Source: Pontederia crassipes (taxonomy: Eukaryota; Streptophyta; Magnoliopsida; Commelinales; Pontederiaceae). From it: a DNA stretch of 64,000 bases. The position numbers and the translations under genes are program-made. The notes under the pieces are model-generated. The model did not search any database. It was given only the letters and a program-made list of their open reading frames with translations, and was not told where the DNA came from. Shown in pieces: positions 21,961-32,299 of the stretch. Location: assembly GCA_030549335.1 (NCBI GenBank), contig CM060186.1, forward strand, positions 26,396,689 to 26,460,688, read 5' to 3'. The first letter of the stretch is position 1. Each line of letters begins with the position of its first letter.

Positions 21961-22839
21961 ATCAAATATTGATTTAAATGACACATGATATACAATGCAC
22001 TTTCTTAGCAATCATTCAACTAAAAACAAATTTACAAATTATAATACAAAAGTTAAATTAATTTACCACAATGAATTGTTCATATAACTTCAAAAAAGAA
22101 TAATTATCCATGCAAACAAATGTTCACAAAAAAGTCAATATAAATAACATTTTAGCATTCAAATTTTTTAACCCATCAATCTTCTTCCTTCCCTTCCCTC
22201 CGGAAAATGCTTACACTATCCTAAAATCAAAATAACTTATTTGAGCTTTGAATTGCATCTCTTTCTTTTCATATCTTCAAAATCTGTAAAGTTCACAAAA
22301 TACATAAGATTTTTTAATAAATGTGCAATGACTATTGAATTAACAACAAATTAAAAAACAATAATTTATAAATAAATAAGACAATTTAAGAGAGAACATA
22401 AAATAAACCATTTAGTTTTCATTGTCTGATCCTTGTGTTAGGCATATATTTCTTTCTTATTTGTTGAGATATTGAAAGTAGAGGAGAAGTTTGGGGTACC
22501 ATATCTTAGCAAGTACATAATTTGGTACTTTGACATCAAGAAGGTGGTCCATTTATTACAAATTGATATGAAAAAGAACATATCCATTGCACCCAGCAAG
22601 CTAAGCATGGAAGCAAGCAGATCAACATATATTGCATTCATGTTGGAAACCTTGTCTAATGATTTGATTAAGAATGATGGTGTTAAAGAAACTAATTCTT
22701 CCTACATCCATTAATCACACCAATCAAAGGTGGGGGAAGCTACGAAAGTATGTTTAACCATTCATGCTAACAAGGGCGAAAATATATACTACTCTGGATT
22801 TTGACGGAGACTTGCCTGTAATATTTTCTCTCTCTGTTG
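21961..22839. other. CACTA interior, left part
   Basis: AT-rich DNA. The short open frames (for example 22472-22714) show no recognisable domain. I see no supported gene. Confidence 0.45.
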
Positions 22840-22853
22840 CATAATAGGAGATA

Positions 22854-23173
22854 CAACAACAACAACAAAGCCTTATCCCACTAGGTGGGGTCGGCTACAT
22901 GGATCATACGATGTCATTCCGCTCTATTACTAACCAAACATTTCGGTATATTATTCACCAATAGATCTTGCTCTATTAGTTCGCCAAGTGTCCGCCTTGG
23001 CCTCCCTCTCCTTCTTTTAATCGGACTCCAAATTATTTGATCTACTCTTCTTACTGGCGCATCTAATGGTCTTCTCTGAACATGACCAAACCATCTCAAA
23101 CGATTCTCTACCATTTTCTCACTAATAGGAGCCACTCCGACTCGTTCACGTATATTGTCATTCCTAATCTTAT
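22854..23173 (-). mobile_element. 5'-truncated RTE-type LINE fragment
   Basis: The 14-bp duplication CATAATAGGAGATA flanks it perfectly (22840-22853 and 23174-23187). On the minus strand it codes for the C-terminal end of a LINE protein (23135-22914: ENRLRWFGHVQRRPLDAPVR, then KRRRGRP). It then runs through the conserved plant LINE tail with GTAGCCGACCCCACCTAGTG and ends in a (TTG)n repeat. The usual NRAEW..RIHVADPT motif has its Trp changed to TGA. Only 320 bp of the 3' end was inserted, as is common in target-primed reverse transcription. Confidence 0.88.
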
Positions 23174-23533
23174 CATAATAGGAGATAATAGAGCAAATAA
23201 CAATGAGGATTCATCTGCTAGAAGAAGACTTCAACATTTGAATATTAGACATGTAATCATTTTAGTAGTTTTCGCATATAACAACCATTTAAGAACTAAA
23301 TAAAAGATAGACTGAGAAGAGAAGGATATCTGAGCCATTTTACAAATCCATTTGTGGATTCTTGGAGCTTCTGAGGTTGCTCGAAAACTCCTTCCATCTA
23401 TTGTCTTGTTTCTTTTAATTGTCTACTGCTCCTTTTCTTCTTCTCACATTCTGTCCTTTTCACTTCCCTGCCCAAAAGTATATTAGTTGGTATGAATAAC
23501 AGCTGCAACGTGAGCCAAGAAAAGGAAACTTAC

Positions 23534-23650
23534 AAGAACAGTTGCCCAAGGAAGATAATCAGGAAGCTTTTGATAGTGAAGACAAGCTGAAGCAGAGCCA
23601 ATAGCAGCAGCTACAAACCAACATGCAAAGGACGAAATAAGGCTTCAGAT
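23534..23650 (-). pseudogene. Possible captured exon, membrane-protein-like
   Basis: On the minus strand one frame reads SSFACWFVAAAIGSASACLH and then YQKLPDYLPWATVL. It is followed directly by a good splice donor (GTAAGT at 23533-23528). The residues are hydrophobic enough for a membrane segment. I do not recognise the gene. The right edge is uncertain; a possible AG acceptor precedes it near 23650. Confidence 0.3.
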
Positions 23651-23659
23651 CACCAAGTG

Positions 23660-25240
23660 TTGAAAAAGATCCAAGGGGAAAACAAGAAGAGATCAACACT
23701 TACAAGGATCCAAACCAGAAAAGCACTTGCAGTTACATAATTTCAGAGATTAGAGGACGAGACCTGGAGAAGTACAAACCCTGAACAGAAAGCAAGAGAA
23801 GAGAAATTGAAAGAGAGCTCTCGGCAGCCAAAAGTAAGTTGCACAACAGAGAGTTCCTTTTATAGTGCTTTCTCCTCGGCGTTGTGAATGTAGGCTCGGC
23901 ACGACTAGGCTGCAGAAACGTGGGCTGAGCTATAGAAGCTCTAACACTCTCCTTGTAGTCTTAGATGCACGAATAAAAGGTTGACCTGTGGTAATAAATT
24001 TCATATCCTCTCAACATGCAAATTTGAGAATGGATGGCATGCTGATTAGATCAAGTGCTGATCCAATGCGACGATTACAAGGTTTTAAGTAGCCATCATT
24101 GCATGAAGAATAAGGGGTAAGCTCTTCTTTTCCTTTTTTTTTTTTTCTTCTGATGATTCCCATCTTTTCTTTGAGCAGCGAAAGGGACTTGCATCATTAG
24201 AGGGATGGAATAGGCATCTGGGTGTAGGACATGTTTATCAGCACCTATGGTACACAAACCCTCAACATGACAGTGAGGCTTCAACTTTCACCCATGACAA
24301 ACCAGTCCAATTATTGTATACACCCCTGCAGGATTTTCTCATACTATTGCCCCTTTCTAGCTGGCATGTAGCAGAAACCCATTGTATACCTCACATGATA
24401 AGAAAATTATCTAAGAGTCGTGTTCTCATGCATTTGACAAATCATTAGGCATGGGGTAGCTCAAGTTCAGGAAAAATAGATAAACATGCTCTCAAAGCTA
24501 CATGAAAAATGAAATGTTAAAATGAGTCCATAAAAACATCAAAACAGAGTACTTAGTGCCTCTCTCCTTTCCTTATTAAATAACTACAGCATGATGATAG
24601 TTGACATGTTACTAAGTTAGATAGTTACTAATATCCAGTCCTTAATGCAATCTACAAAGCAGGTGATTCAATAGGGTGTCCAAATACCATGTAAATGCTC
24701 TAGTAAGAATATTAGAAAGTAGGGATGCAATGCTTGCTAACGAGGGTCCAATTAAAGTTCATCAGTGTTATATATACCACTAGTAATCACCATTTTGTCA
24801 AAAGAAAAAAATGATAAAACTTAAATAAAAATGCATCCTACTTTTTTTTCTCATGTCGACGTTGTCTTCTATCATGTAATTGAAGGCATCAAACATGATA
24901 TCTATGTCCTCTACTTATCGTATAGTCACATGGTGGGTGGTCTAAGAGGTAGGTGAGAGTGTGGAACAAACATATTAATTATACATCACTAAATGTACTG
25001 ACTGCATTGACAAGTTGACAGGATCAATATCATCTAGTTAATCAGGTCTCAGATCGATATTCTAAGAAGTGTAAGACAAGTTGACAAGATCAATATTAAA
25101 TTATTTAGTTATCAGATAGCATGTGATAAAGTCATGGAGTACATAATTTCTTATATATGTAACTGATTGATGAAAAGTACGAAATGATGACCAACAAGAG
25201 ATCAATATTGTAACAAAAAATAGAAGGATAGAAGACTTAC
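23660..25240. other. CACTA interior, middle part
   Basis: No supported gene. Parts look like intron or untranslated DNA with short poly-T runs on the minus strand. A candidate 65-bp exon at 25241-25305 (minus strand) is bounded by TTTTTTCAG and GTAAGT, but its 21-residue reading is not recognisable. Confidence 0.4.
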
Positions 25241-26026
25241 GAATAACTGAGAACAAAAGGTCAAGGGGCACGCACGATTGAAGGCAACGTCAGTTAACAA
25301 CCTACCTGAAAAAATGGTCTCTTTATCTTAGTATCAAAAATACAATTCTCAAGAAATATGATGGAAGGTATAAACTCCAAAAAAAATTAGAAATGTGAAA
25401 TGCCTCTCCCAACCATGAGCTAAAACAAGCAATTATGCATGCTTCATATGTAGTTCTACAAAATAATTTCCAGTATAAATATAAAATTTCATAATAGGAT
25501 CAAAACCAAACTAAAAGAAAGTTCTAAGAAATTATGTTTTAGAACAAATTAGGAAAAGAAACTAGACTATCAAAAGTACTTTATGCACATTGGATAATTG
25601 TACTATAAGGCTTACTTGTTAGCCCAAATTTTGGATATTAATAAAAATTGAACTTTAGAAGAGAACCTCTTTTACTTCTCCATGCAAGAAGAAACTAAAA
25701 TATGAATGACAAATATACAGAATGATAAAAGGAGAAATAAAAATAAATAAATTCTTCATGCAATCTATCTACAGGTAGATAAATTAAGAGAGATTGACAA
25801 AACACATATAACTGAAACCAACAAGCCATATACATAGACTCAGATATATAAGTCAAGTATCTCAAACCCTTCAATTGCAAAGATAATTGAAACTATATAA
25901 TTCAACTATCTCAATTATTTCAAATCTTTTAGCTGAGAAGGAGAATCAACTTGGCAGTCCATAAAAGATGATTTTACTACAATGTAGAAATATTAAATGT
26001 CAGGAATATATGCAATGTAAGTTTAC

Positions 26027-26130
26027 CTTTATTGAATTATCTCTAATAACTGAATGAAGCCTTCTCTTTTCCAGGTTACATATGCTTATTACACCATATG
26101 AATCTCCAGATTCCAGAAGAGGTTGGCCAT
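26027..26130 (-). pseudogene. Captured exon resembling WD-repeat protein UTP21/WDR36
   Basis: On the minus strand a 104-bp stretch is bounded by an acceptor (pyrimidine-rich tract, then TTGTTAG) and a donor (AAG/GTAAAC). It reads DGQPLLESGDSYGVISICNL then EKRRLHSVIRDNSIK. From memory of the family, plant UTP21 (WDR36; U3 snoRNP, rRNA processing) has a WD repeat close to DGQPLLASGGSSGVISIWNL then EKRRL. The Trp-to-Cys change at the WD position shows it is no longer constrained. CACTA elements often carry gene pieces like this. Only one exon is recognised, so the source gene is a strong suggestion and not proven. Confidence 0.55.
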
Positions 26131-26265
26131 CTAACAAAAGAGTAATTAAATATAAGAAAATATAAACGTAATAGCAAGGTTGACCTACTAAACAGATTTT
26201 TTTGCTGCAACAACAAAATCACAAATTTCACAATAAGTTGCAAAAATGCACTCAATGTTAAAAAT

Positions 26266-26860
26266 ATGGAGGGCGCTTTTGACACGCGATGGAGGGCCGC
26301 TTCTGCCGGCGGTGGGAAGGCGCATCCGATGAGTTGGAAGGCGATTCCTCCTGGTCACATGATGAGAAGGGCAACCGGATGCCAGCGAGGAAGGCGATTC
26401 CATCCAGATGCCGATGTCTCGCTTGTGGGGGGTGGACATGGCCGCGGCAAAGCACAAATGAAAAGACAGGGGGGTGGGGGAAGGACGTTGGTGCGTCCGC
26501 CGCCCGCGGAGGAGAAGGGTGTCGATGTCTCAGGGGTGGAGGGACGCCTGCTGCCCGACGGCGACGAGGAAGGGGGACCAGGGGCGGGGGACGCTGGTGC
26601 CTCCGCCGATGGCTGGCACGGGCGCGCGGGGGGAGGGGGACGCTGGTGGTACGTCCGCCGCCGGCAGAGTAGAAAGGGGGACTCGTGCGCGGGCGGGCGG
26701 GGGGGTCGCAGCAGGCGGTAGAGGAGAAGGGGGACTACTGCGAGGGGATGGCCCGGTGAAGCGAACCTTCGATCTATAGCAGCCAAAGACGTACGGCGAA
26801 CCTTCGATCTATAGCAGCCAAAGACGTACGTGGCAGATTGTGAGGAGGAAGGGGAAGGAG
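26266..26860 (-). repeat. GC-rich block near the CACTA right end
   Basis: About 600 bp of strongly GC-rich DNA in an AT-rich element. It contains local repeats ('ggacgctggtg', 'cgtccgccgcc', 'gaggagaaggg') that leave long open frames on both strands, rich in Gly/Arg on plus and Pro/Ser on minus. These are composition effects. By position it matches the GC-rich first exon and control region of maize En/Spm. Confidence 0.6.
26761..26830. repeat. Perfect 35-bp tandem duplication
   Basis: The unit beginning GCGAACCTTCGATCTATAGC and ending GACGTACG occurs at 26761-26795 and again at 26796-26830 without a difference. It lies at the edge of the GC-rich block. Confidence 0.9.
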
Positions 26861-27291
26861 AAGAACTAGGGTTTTCTATTAAATTTAATATCATGTTTTG
26901 TTTGTATGGGAGATAACGATTTTTTTCTTTTTATTGGATTTTAGAACATGTAATGACGTTAATTAAATATATAAACTATTTTTTTTAAAATTTGGTGTTG
27001 CTTGAAAAATTAGTGAAAGAAAATGTTTAATTCCCACCAAATAAAATATTAATTGCACATCTACTTCATCTTAATTTATAAATAATTAATAATGATAAAA
27101 TTTAATGGACATTATTAATCAATTTTAACGACCGGAATTAATATTTTTTTTAGACGAGCAATTTTTTCTTTCGCTAATAATGTATTTATTAATGTCCATA
27201 TTTTTTTCTTACCACTATTAAATATTTATAACGATCATTTTTTTATCTCGACATTAATAGTTGGTCGTTAAAGGCTCATTTTCTTGTAGTG

Positions 27292-27720
27292 GTGCAAAAT
27301 TGATAGGAAAAATACTAGTGAGATATGTTGTGTCTTTGGTAACTCTCTCATATCATGGGCTACTAAGAAATAAAACTTCACTGCACTTTCTACCACTAAA
27401 ACATAATACATTGCCACAGGCAATTGTTGTGCAAAAATTTTATGGGACAAACAATAATTACTCGATTATGAAATTGTGTTCAAGTGTACCTATAAAGTGT
27501 GATAATATGATTGCCATAGATATGACTAAAAATCTAATATATCACTTTAGAACTAAGCATATTGACTTAAGATATCATTTTATTAGAGGTCATGTGAACA
27601 AAAAATATTGTAATTGAATATGCATCCATTGACATTCAATTAGTTGATAACTTTATAAAACTCTTGAGTGAAGACCGATTTTGTATGCTTAGAAGGGAAT
27701 TAAGAATGATTAGATTTTGA
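27292..27720 (+). pseudogene. Copia RNase H, piece after the CACTA
   Basis: It resumes with CKIDRKNTSEICCVFGNSLI, then SWATKK, ALSTT and YIATGNCCAKILWDKQ. After a frameshift, PIKCDNMIAI, TKNLIYHFRTKHIDLRYHF and IRGHV follow, and the end reads LLSEDRFCMLRRELRM. These are the usual closing motifs of Copia pol. Several stops. The two halves prove the CACTA insertion point. Confidence 0.82.
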
Positions 27721-28604
27721 TTGCATATCAATTCTAAGTAAAAGTGACTTGGTTGTGCAAACTCAATTTTAACCTGAATTGAAAATAAAAAAAAGATGTT
27801 GCACAACATCTACATCACTCACATAATATTGCTCAGTTTAAGTTTTAACTTAAGTAAGAAATGTCAATATCCCCAAATAATTGTCGGTCGATCGAATGAA
27901 GATCTCCTTGGCCGCTTAAATCATTCTGCTTGCATCGATTGATCACCCTCTTTAGATGGATTGAGCGTTTGGCACGAAAAATCATGCCTGCAGCATATGA
28001 CAACTAGGTTAAAGCTCGACCCAACCCTATTTTTTCTTCTTCTTCACGCGAATACTGCTCTCTTCCCCCTTGTTCGTCTCCCTACCTTTCTTCACTGACC
28101 TACGATCATCATTCCCTGACCCCACTAACGATGAAGACACCATCCTCGGACATCATGGTTTGTCTTCCCTTTTGAATCGTCGTGCGGTGCACTCCAACCA
28201 TGCGATTCCACACAAGATCGAGTTCAATTGATGCCTAGTACACATGTATGTCCTCTCCTCCGATCTACATATTTTTCCTTCCCGTGTGTTAGTGGGTGAC
28301 CGGTCGACCACCTATGAGTGACTAGTCCCCATCTTTTTGTTTTTTTACTGATCCTTCATTCATTGTTCGATCAGATCATTGACCAAGAGAATCTCAGTTC
28401 TTAGTGCAACTGAACCTTAGTAAACCGCGATTCCTTCACAGGTAGTACAAGTGATGATTGATGAGCTTCAAATCGAATGATTTATGTTCTAATCACTGCT
28501 ATATCATTACTCATTGTGCAGAGTTGCCTTTAGAGCGCCTTGTGCTCACATAGTGTCCAACTGGCCCAACAATTTGCCATAAACACCCCAATCATTGAAT
28601 CCCT
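27721..28604. other. Copia region between pol and the downstream ORF
   Basis: No supported gene. GGTCGATCGA/GACCGGTCGACC words occur near 27885 and 28300. The text around 28010-28250 is pyrimidine-rich and could be a leader for the ORF at 28605. Confidence 0.45.
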
Positions 28605-29333
28605 TTGCTAGATGGACCCCTATGTACTAAGAATGCCAATATTGTGCCATCATCTTCCCGTGGCCATGCTCGAGGTTGTGCACATCATTCTCCATCTAGT
28701 CATCCCTCGTCCAATCGTCATCCACCTTTCGAGTCTCCATCGATCGCTAACTATGATAAGGATCTATTTCGCAGTCGAGCCCATGCCTTGGACTATGATA
28801 TCTTTTACAGTACTCGAGAGGTCAAGAAAGTAATTTCTCTTGATTGGGAGTCCATAGACATGCATGAAGTTCAGGAGATGTCCTTTGACATTGTTTGGTA
28901 TCCTCTTGTGTCCTTACATGAACCGGTATATCCATGTCTCGTTCGTCTCTTTTATGCTAATTTGACCTTTGAGAATGGTCACCTTGAGACTCTTGTTCTT
29001 GGATGTCGTATCACCGCCACTTCAAATGATATATGTCATATTTTTGTGTTTCATCCTCCTCAACTAAAAGGAGCTCATCACATCACAATTGAAAGGAGCC
29101 AATTCATAGATGTTGTGCATTTTGACATATTCATCCTTTATTATCTCTATACTTGTGACACTTCACATCTTATCTTTTCCTACTTTTTTTTCATCATCAT
29201 CAAGCAATTCAAAAGAAAATCACCTCCAAAGCTCCAGGGAACCATCCACTGTACTTTGGCTCTTGGATTACAAAAATACTTGTTTCTTATGGGTAATTAT
29301 TCTTGCCTAGTCTTGGGATATCGTTACTCTTGA
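28605..29333 (+). CDS. ORF in env position of the SIRE-like Copia, plant transposon protein-like
   Basis: An uninterrupted 242-codon frame, the longest intact one in this element. Residues 1-45 are Ser/His/Pro-rich. Residues about 85-135 read WYPLVSLHEPVYPCLVRLFY, then ANLTFENGHLETLVLGCRIT. This resembles the 'putative plant transposon protein' family found in retrotransposons (pattern W..L.....YP.LVR.FYANL....G.L...V.G..I). About residues 180-205 are hydrophobic (SHLIFSYFFFIIIK), a possible membrane segment. The position between pol and 3' LTR is where SIRE elements carry an env-like ORF. The C-terminal 40 residues may be a frame-shifted tail. Function is unknown; no envelope role is shown. 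Confidence 0.45.
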   Translation: MLDGPLCTKNANIVPSSSRGHARGCAHHSPSSHPSSNRHPPFESPSIANYDKDLFRSRAHALDYDIFYSTREVKKVISLDWESIDMHEVQEMSFDIVWYPLVSLHEPVYPCLVRLFYANLTFENGHLETLVLGCRITATSNDICHIFVFHPPQLKGAHHITIERSQFIDVVHFDIFILYYLYTCDTSHLIFSYFFFIIIKQFKRKSPPKLQGTIHCTLALGLQKYLFLMGNYSCLVLGYRYS

Positions 29334-30030
29334 CACCATGCGTAGGAAACATCTTAGACAAGCACAGGACACTTGGGTTGTTGAAGAAGGTATCGTGAAA
29401 GGACTCCCGAGCATGCCCAAGCTATAGCCATGGACACAGGTAACACATAGGGGGAGGAACCTAACCAACATACTCCTACTCCTTCGTGCACTGCTCCTAG
29501 TGCGACGTATGGATTCACTTCAATGTTGCGGGTGTTCCACCTTCATCATCTTCCGTGTTTGACTTGACCGAGCTCACTCATGAGGTGTGCACCTTGCAAA
29601 GAGACATTCGGTGACTTGGTTGTGGCATGCGATATCTGATCGAAACCATGCTTGATTACTATGCAGCTCAGGGGTTAGTCTCCACGAGAGTTCATGAGGA
29701 TGACAGTTCCGACGAGATGTAGACTCATATGGTGGTTGTATATCCCTCTTTGATGATGTCAAAAGAGGGAGTAGCTTGGATGGAGATAGAGTAGCTTGTA
29801 GTAGTTATTTGTGATTATGTTATTAGGTGACTCGTGTTACATAGTGTGCTATGCACCATTTTGATGCTATGTAATGTGTATGGACACATATGAGGGTTGT
29901 ACTACTTTTGACAAAGTTATGTTTACGAAAGCTGAATATGATTCTATGTTTATTAAAATCATGAAAGTGATGTGCATGTATTTAGGGGGAACCTTATTAA
30001 CTCTCCATCAACCAACAAATTTGTCATCAT
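29334..30030 (+). other. Copia 3' internal region after the ORF
   Basis: Broken coding text (for example AQDTWVVEEGIVKGLPSMPK near 29360) suggests the ORF once went further. From about 29740 no coding sign is left. Confidence 0.4.
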
Positions 30031-30045
30031 AAAAAAGAGGAAGAT
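30031..30045 (+). other. Copia polypurine tract
   Basis: AAAAAAGAGGAAGAT follows 'ttgtcatcat' and directly precedes TGTTGAATCC. The same context occurs on the minus strand in E4 (47864-47880). Confidence 0.85.
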
Positions 30046-31058
30046 TGTTGAATCCCGAGTATTATTCCCATATTTTGATGATACCAAATGAAATTTGCCA
30101 AAAAGTGGTACTAATAAAGTTTTCAAATGATCTACATACAGCTATAAGATTAATGGGGAAAGAAGTCATTGAAGAACTAGTGAAGTTCATGCAACCGGAT
30201 GGAGACTGATCGAAGGACTAGTCGACCGAACGCACGACCGGTCGTGTCCGAAAGCTCAAACTGATTACAGGACCGGTCAATCAAACACACAATCGAACGA
30301 GGGACCGGTTGATCGAACGCAAATTGAAATCTCCAAAGAGTTAAAATAGTTGAAGACAAGAGGCCGATCGAAGGACCGATCGATTGGAAGCATGACCGAA
30401 ATAGCCAGAGAGTTGAAACGACTTGAAGATCGTGAACTGGTTGACCACCTTGCTGAATTGGTCGACTGATTTCATGCTAGTTGCTACAGTTATGACTAAT
30501 TTTTAAATGAAATCTCTTGGAAGATTTTTCCAACGGCCATATCTCATAAAAAATCCTATAAATGACATTTAGAAGGTTGAAGAAAAAATCATCCAAGCAA
30601 GCAAAAACATCCAAGAGTCTCTACGAAAGTTCAAGACCAACTTTTTGATCATTTGTTTGCTAAACCCTACCTCTCTTCTCTCCTTTTGTTTTAAACGTGT
30701 GACCACTTGTAAGAAAGAGATTAAGAGAGATTTCAATTTTGTAAACTTGAAGGCTCATGTGTGACAAGAGGTTTTCCTTGCCTCTTGAGCAAATAAGAAG
30801 GTGTTTTCCGGTGTAACAAGGGTTTGCCTCTTCGAATGAGAAAGGAGAAAAAGAGTAGAAGTTCGATAGTCTCGTTGGGCCGAACCTCGTCAACAAATCT
30901 TGCATTTGCACTCTACTATTTTCTTTGCTTTCCTGCTTTGATTGCATTCACACTATCACAAAGATTTAGAAAAACAATTTAAAAAAGAACCAAATATTGT
31001 GATTTCATATTTTACAGCAATTCACCCTCCCCCTCTCTTGGTGCCTTTTGTTTCTACA
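30046..31058 (+). repeat. 3' LTR of the SIRE-like Copia
   Basis: 1013 bp, from TGTTGAATCC to GTTTCTACA, with the lineage-typical 'atattttgatgatacc' near the start and 'caattcaccc...cttggtgcc' near the end. A degenerate GGTCGACC/GACCGGTC array lies at 30195-30475. The 5' partner LTR is absent. No TSD can be tested because the left end is lost. Confidence 0.82.
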
Positions 31059-32290
31059 TAAAGTTTACGAAGCTATACAATTTAAGTTAATTAAGATAAA
31101 AGTAATTGTAATTGTAATCAACATACAAAAAAAATGAAAATAAAAGCTTTGATATCTAGATTTGGACCAACAACCTTGAAATGCTTGATGATTCACCTAA
31201 CTGGTTGAACAAAGAATCACATCATGGGCTGGATTCGACCTTCATCTCACCCTAAACTCGAACCAACTCAATTAACTTTGTTCAGGTTAACATAATTTTG
31301 TGCTTCCAACTGATCCAACCCAATCTAAATCATCTCTCATTCTGATATGATTATCATTAGGACAGGTTCTCTAATGAGGATCATGTCATTTGGTAAATGA
31401 TATGATACTCATTATGTAACTTGTCCTAATGATTAGCAACAATGGGCCGGATTGGACAAATGGATATAAAAATTAATATCAAACTCATGATCCAAGTTAG
31501 ATTTCAATAATTAGTCATGATCCAAGTTAGATTTCAATAAGAACAAACAAGAAATCACTCTTTATCAATAAATAATTATCTTGCATCCCCACCAATGAAC
31601 ATACCTTCTATAATTTACCTATCTGAATTACTCTTTGAAGTCTTAAACAAATTCACAATGAGTTTCAACGGACAAATGAGAATCACAATTTAATCAAAAT
31701 CCTATAAAAATATTATTCTTAATACATTGAGCAACTAATTAATATAGATATCATATTATAAAAAACTTGGTTTAATGTCATGAGAGCAATATTTTGAAAA
31801 TTAGTTCAAACCAGCCGGTGCTAGATCTGGTCCAATATTAAGTGGAATTGATAAAAAAATGGATAAACCAGTATTAGTGTACAACTGTTTCTATGGAAGA
31901 AAGTTAATATTGTTGTTATATTGCTTCATAGAGTCATCAACCTGTATTGTTAAGTTGCTTCCTAAAGTCACGTCGATCAATTCTCTGAATCTTGAAGGTA
32001 TTCTACTTACTTTTTCCTCCATATCATATCTAATTTTTCCATGTTTGTATCTTAAAAGTTTTGGATTCATGAGATACATCTTTATGAAGCAAGCTATTTT
32101 AAAAAAAAAATTATGTATAATAGATATGAATAAAATAACATGACTATGGTCTTCCAATTATATTAATATGTAGTATGATCATTTGACAGACTGTCATCCA
32201 TTTAATACCAAGCATATAACATGTCTAATCTATGTAAGTTCTAGCATATGACATGTGCATCTATTTAAGGCAAAATCTGTACAATTGTTT
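31059..32290. other. Non-coding DNA with one short duplication
   Basis: No gene seen. A 30-bp tandem duplication containing 'catgatccaagttagattt' lies at about 31485-31544. Confidence 0.5.
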
Positions 32291-32299
32291 TTAGTTCAC

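Larger units (their letters stand above)
21132..27291. mobile_element. CACTA transposon carrying captured host exons and a LINE
   Basis: It begins CACTACAAGAAAA (21132-21144) and ends TTTTCTTGTAGTG (27279-27291). Flanking 3-bp copies are GTA (21129-21131) and GTG (27292-27294); the reading frame of the host Copia shows the original was GTG. Both ends carry sub-terminal 'gtcgttaa/ttaacgac' repeats (21160-21960 and 27110-27270). No TNP2 or other transposase text is recognisable in its 6160 bp, so it is non-autonomous. A GC-rich block lies near the right end, where En/Spm has its GC-rich first exon, which suggests leftward transcription. Confidence 0.9.
9620..31058 (+). mobile_element. 5'-truncated SIRE-like Copia retrotransposon, split twice
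   Basis: A single Copia element can be followed through three interruptions. Gag is at 9620-10708. The protease is cut at 10808 by a solo Tekay LTR and resumes at 18660. Integrase is at about 18980-19530, RT at 20040-21060 and RNase H is cut at 21131 by a CACTA, resuming at 27292. An ORF in the env position lies at 28605-29333, then the polypurine tract at 30031 and the 3' LTR at 30046-31058. The downstream ORF and the gag with coiled coil plus a second zinc knuckle fit the SIRE-type lineage. Stops and frameshifts occur throughout. No 5' LTR is present. Confidence 0.85.

Noticed and set aside
26355..26894. 179-codon Pro/Ser-rich open frame and overlapping Gly/Arg-rich frames on the other strand
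   Set aside because: They come from GC-rich repeated DNA that lacks stops in several frames at once; no domain is recognisable and the minus-strand frame runs on into the AT-rich flank by chance.
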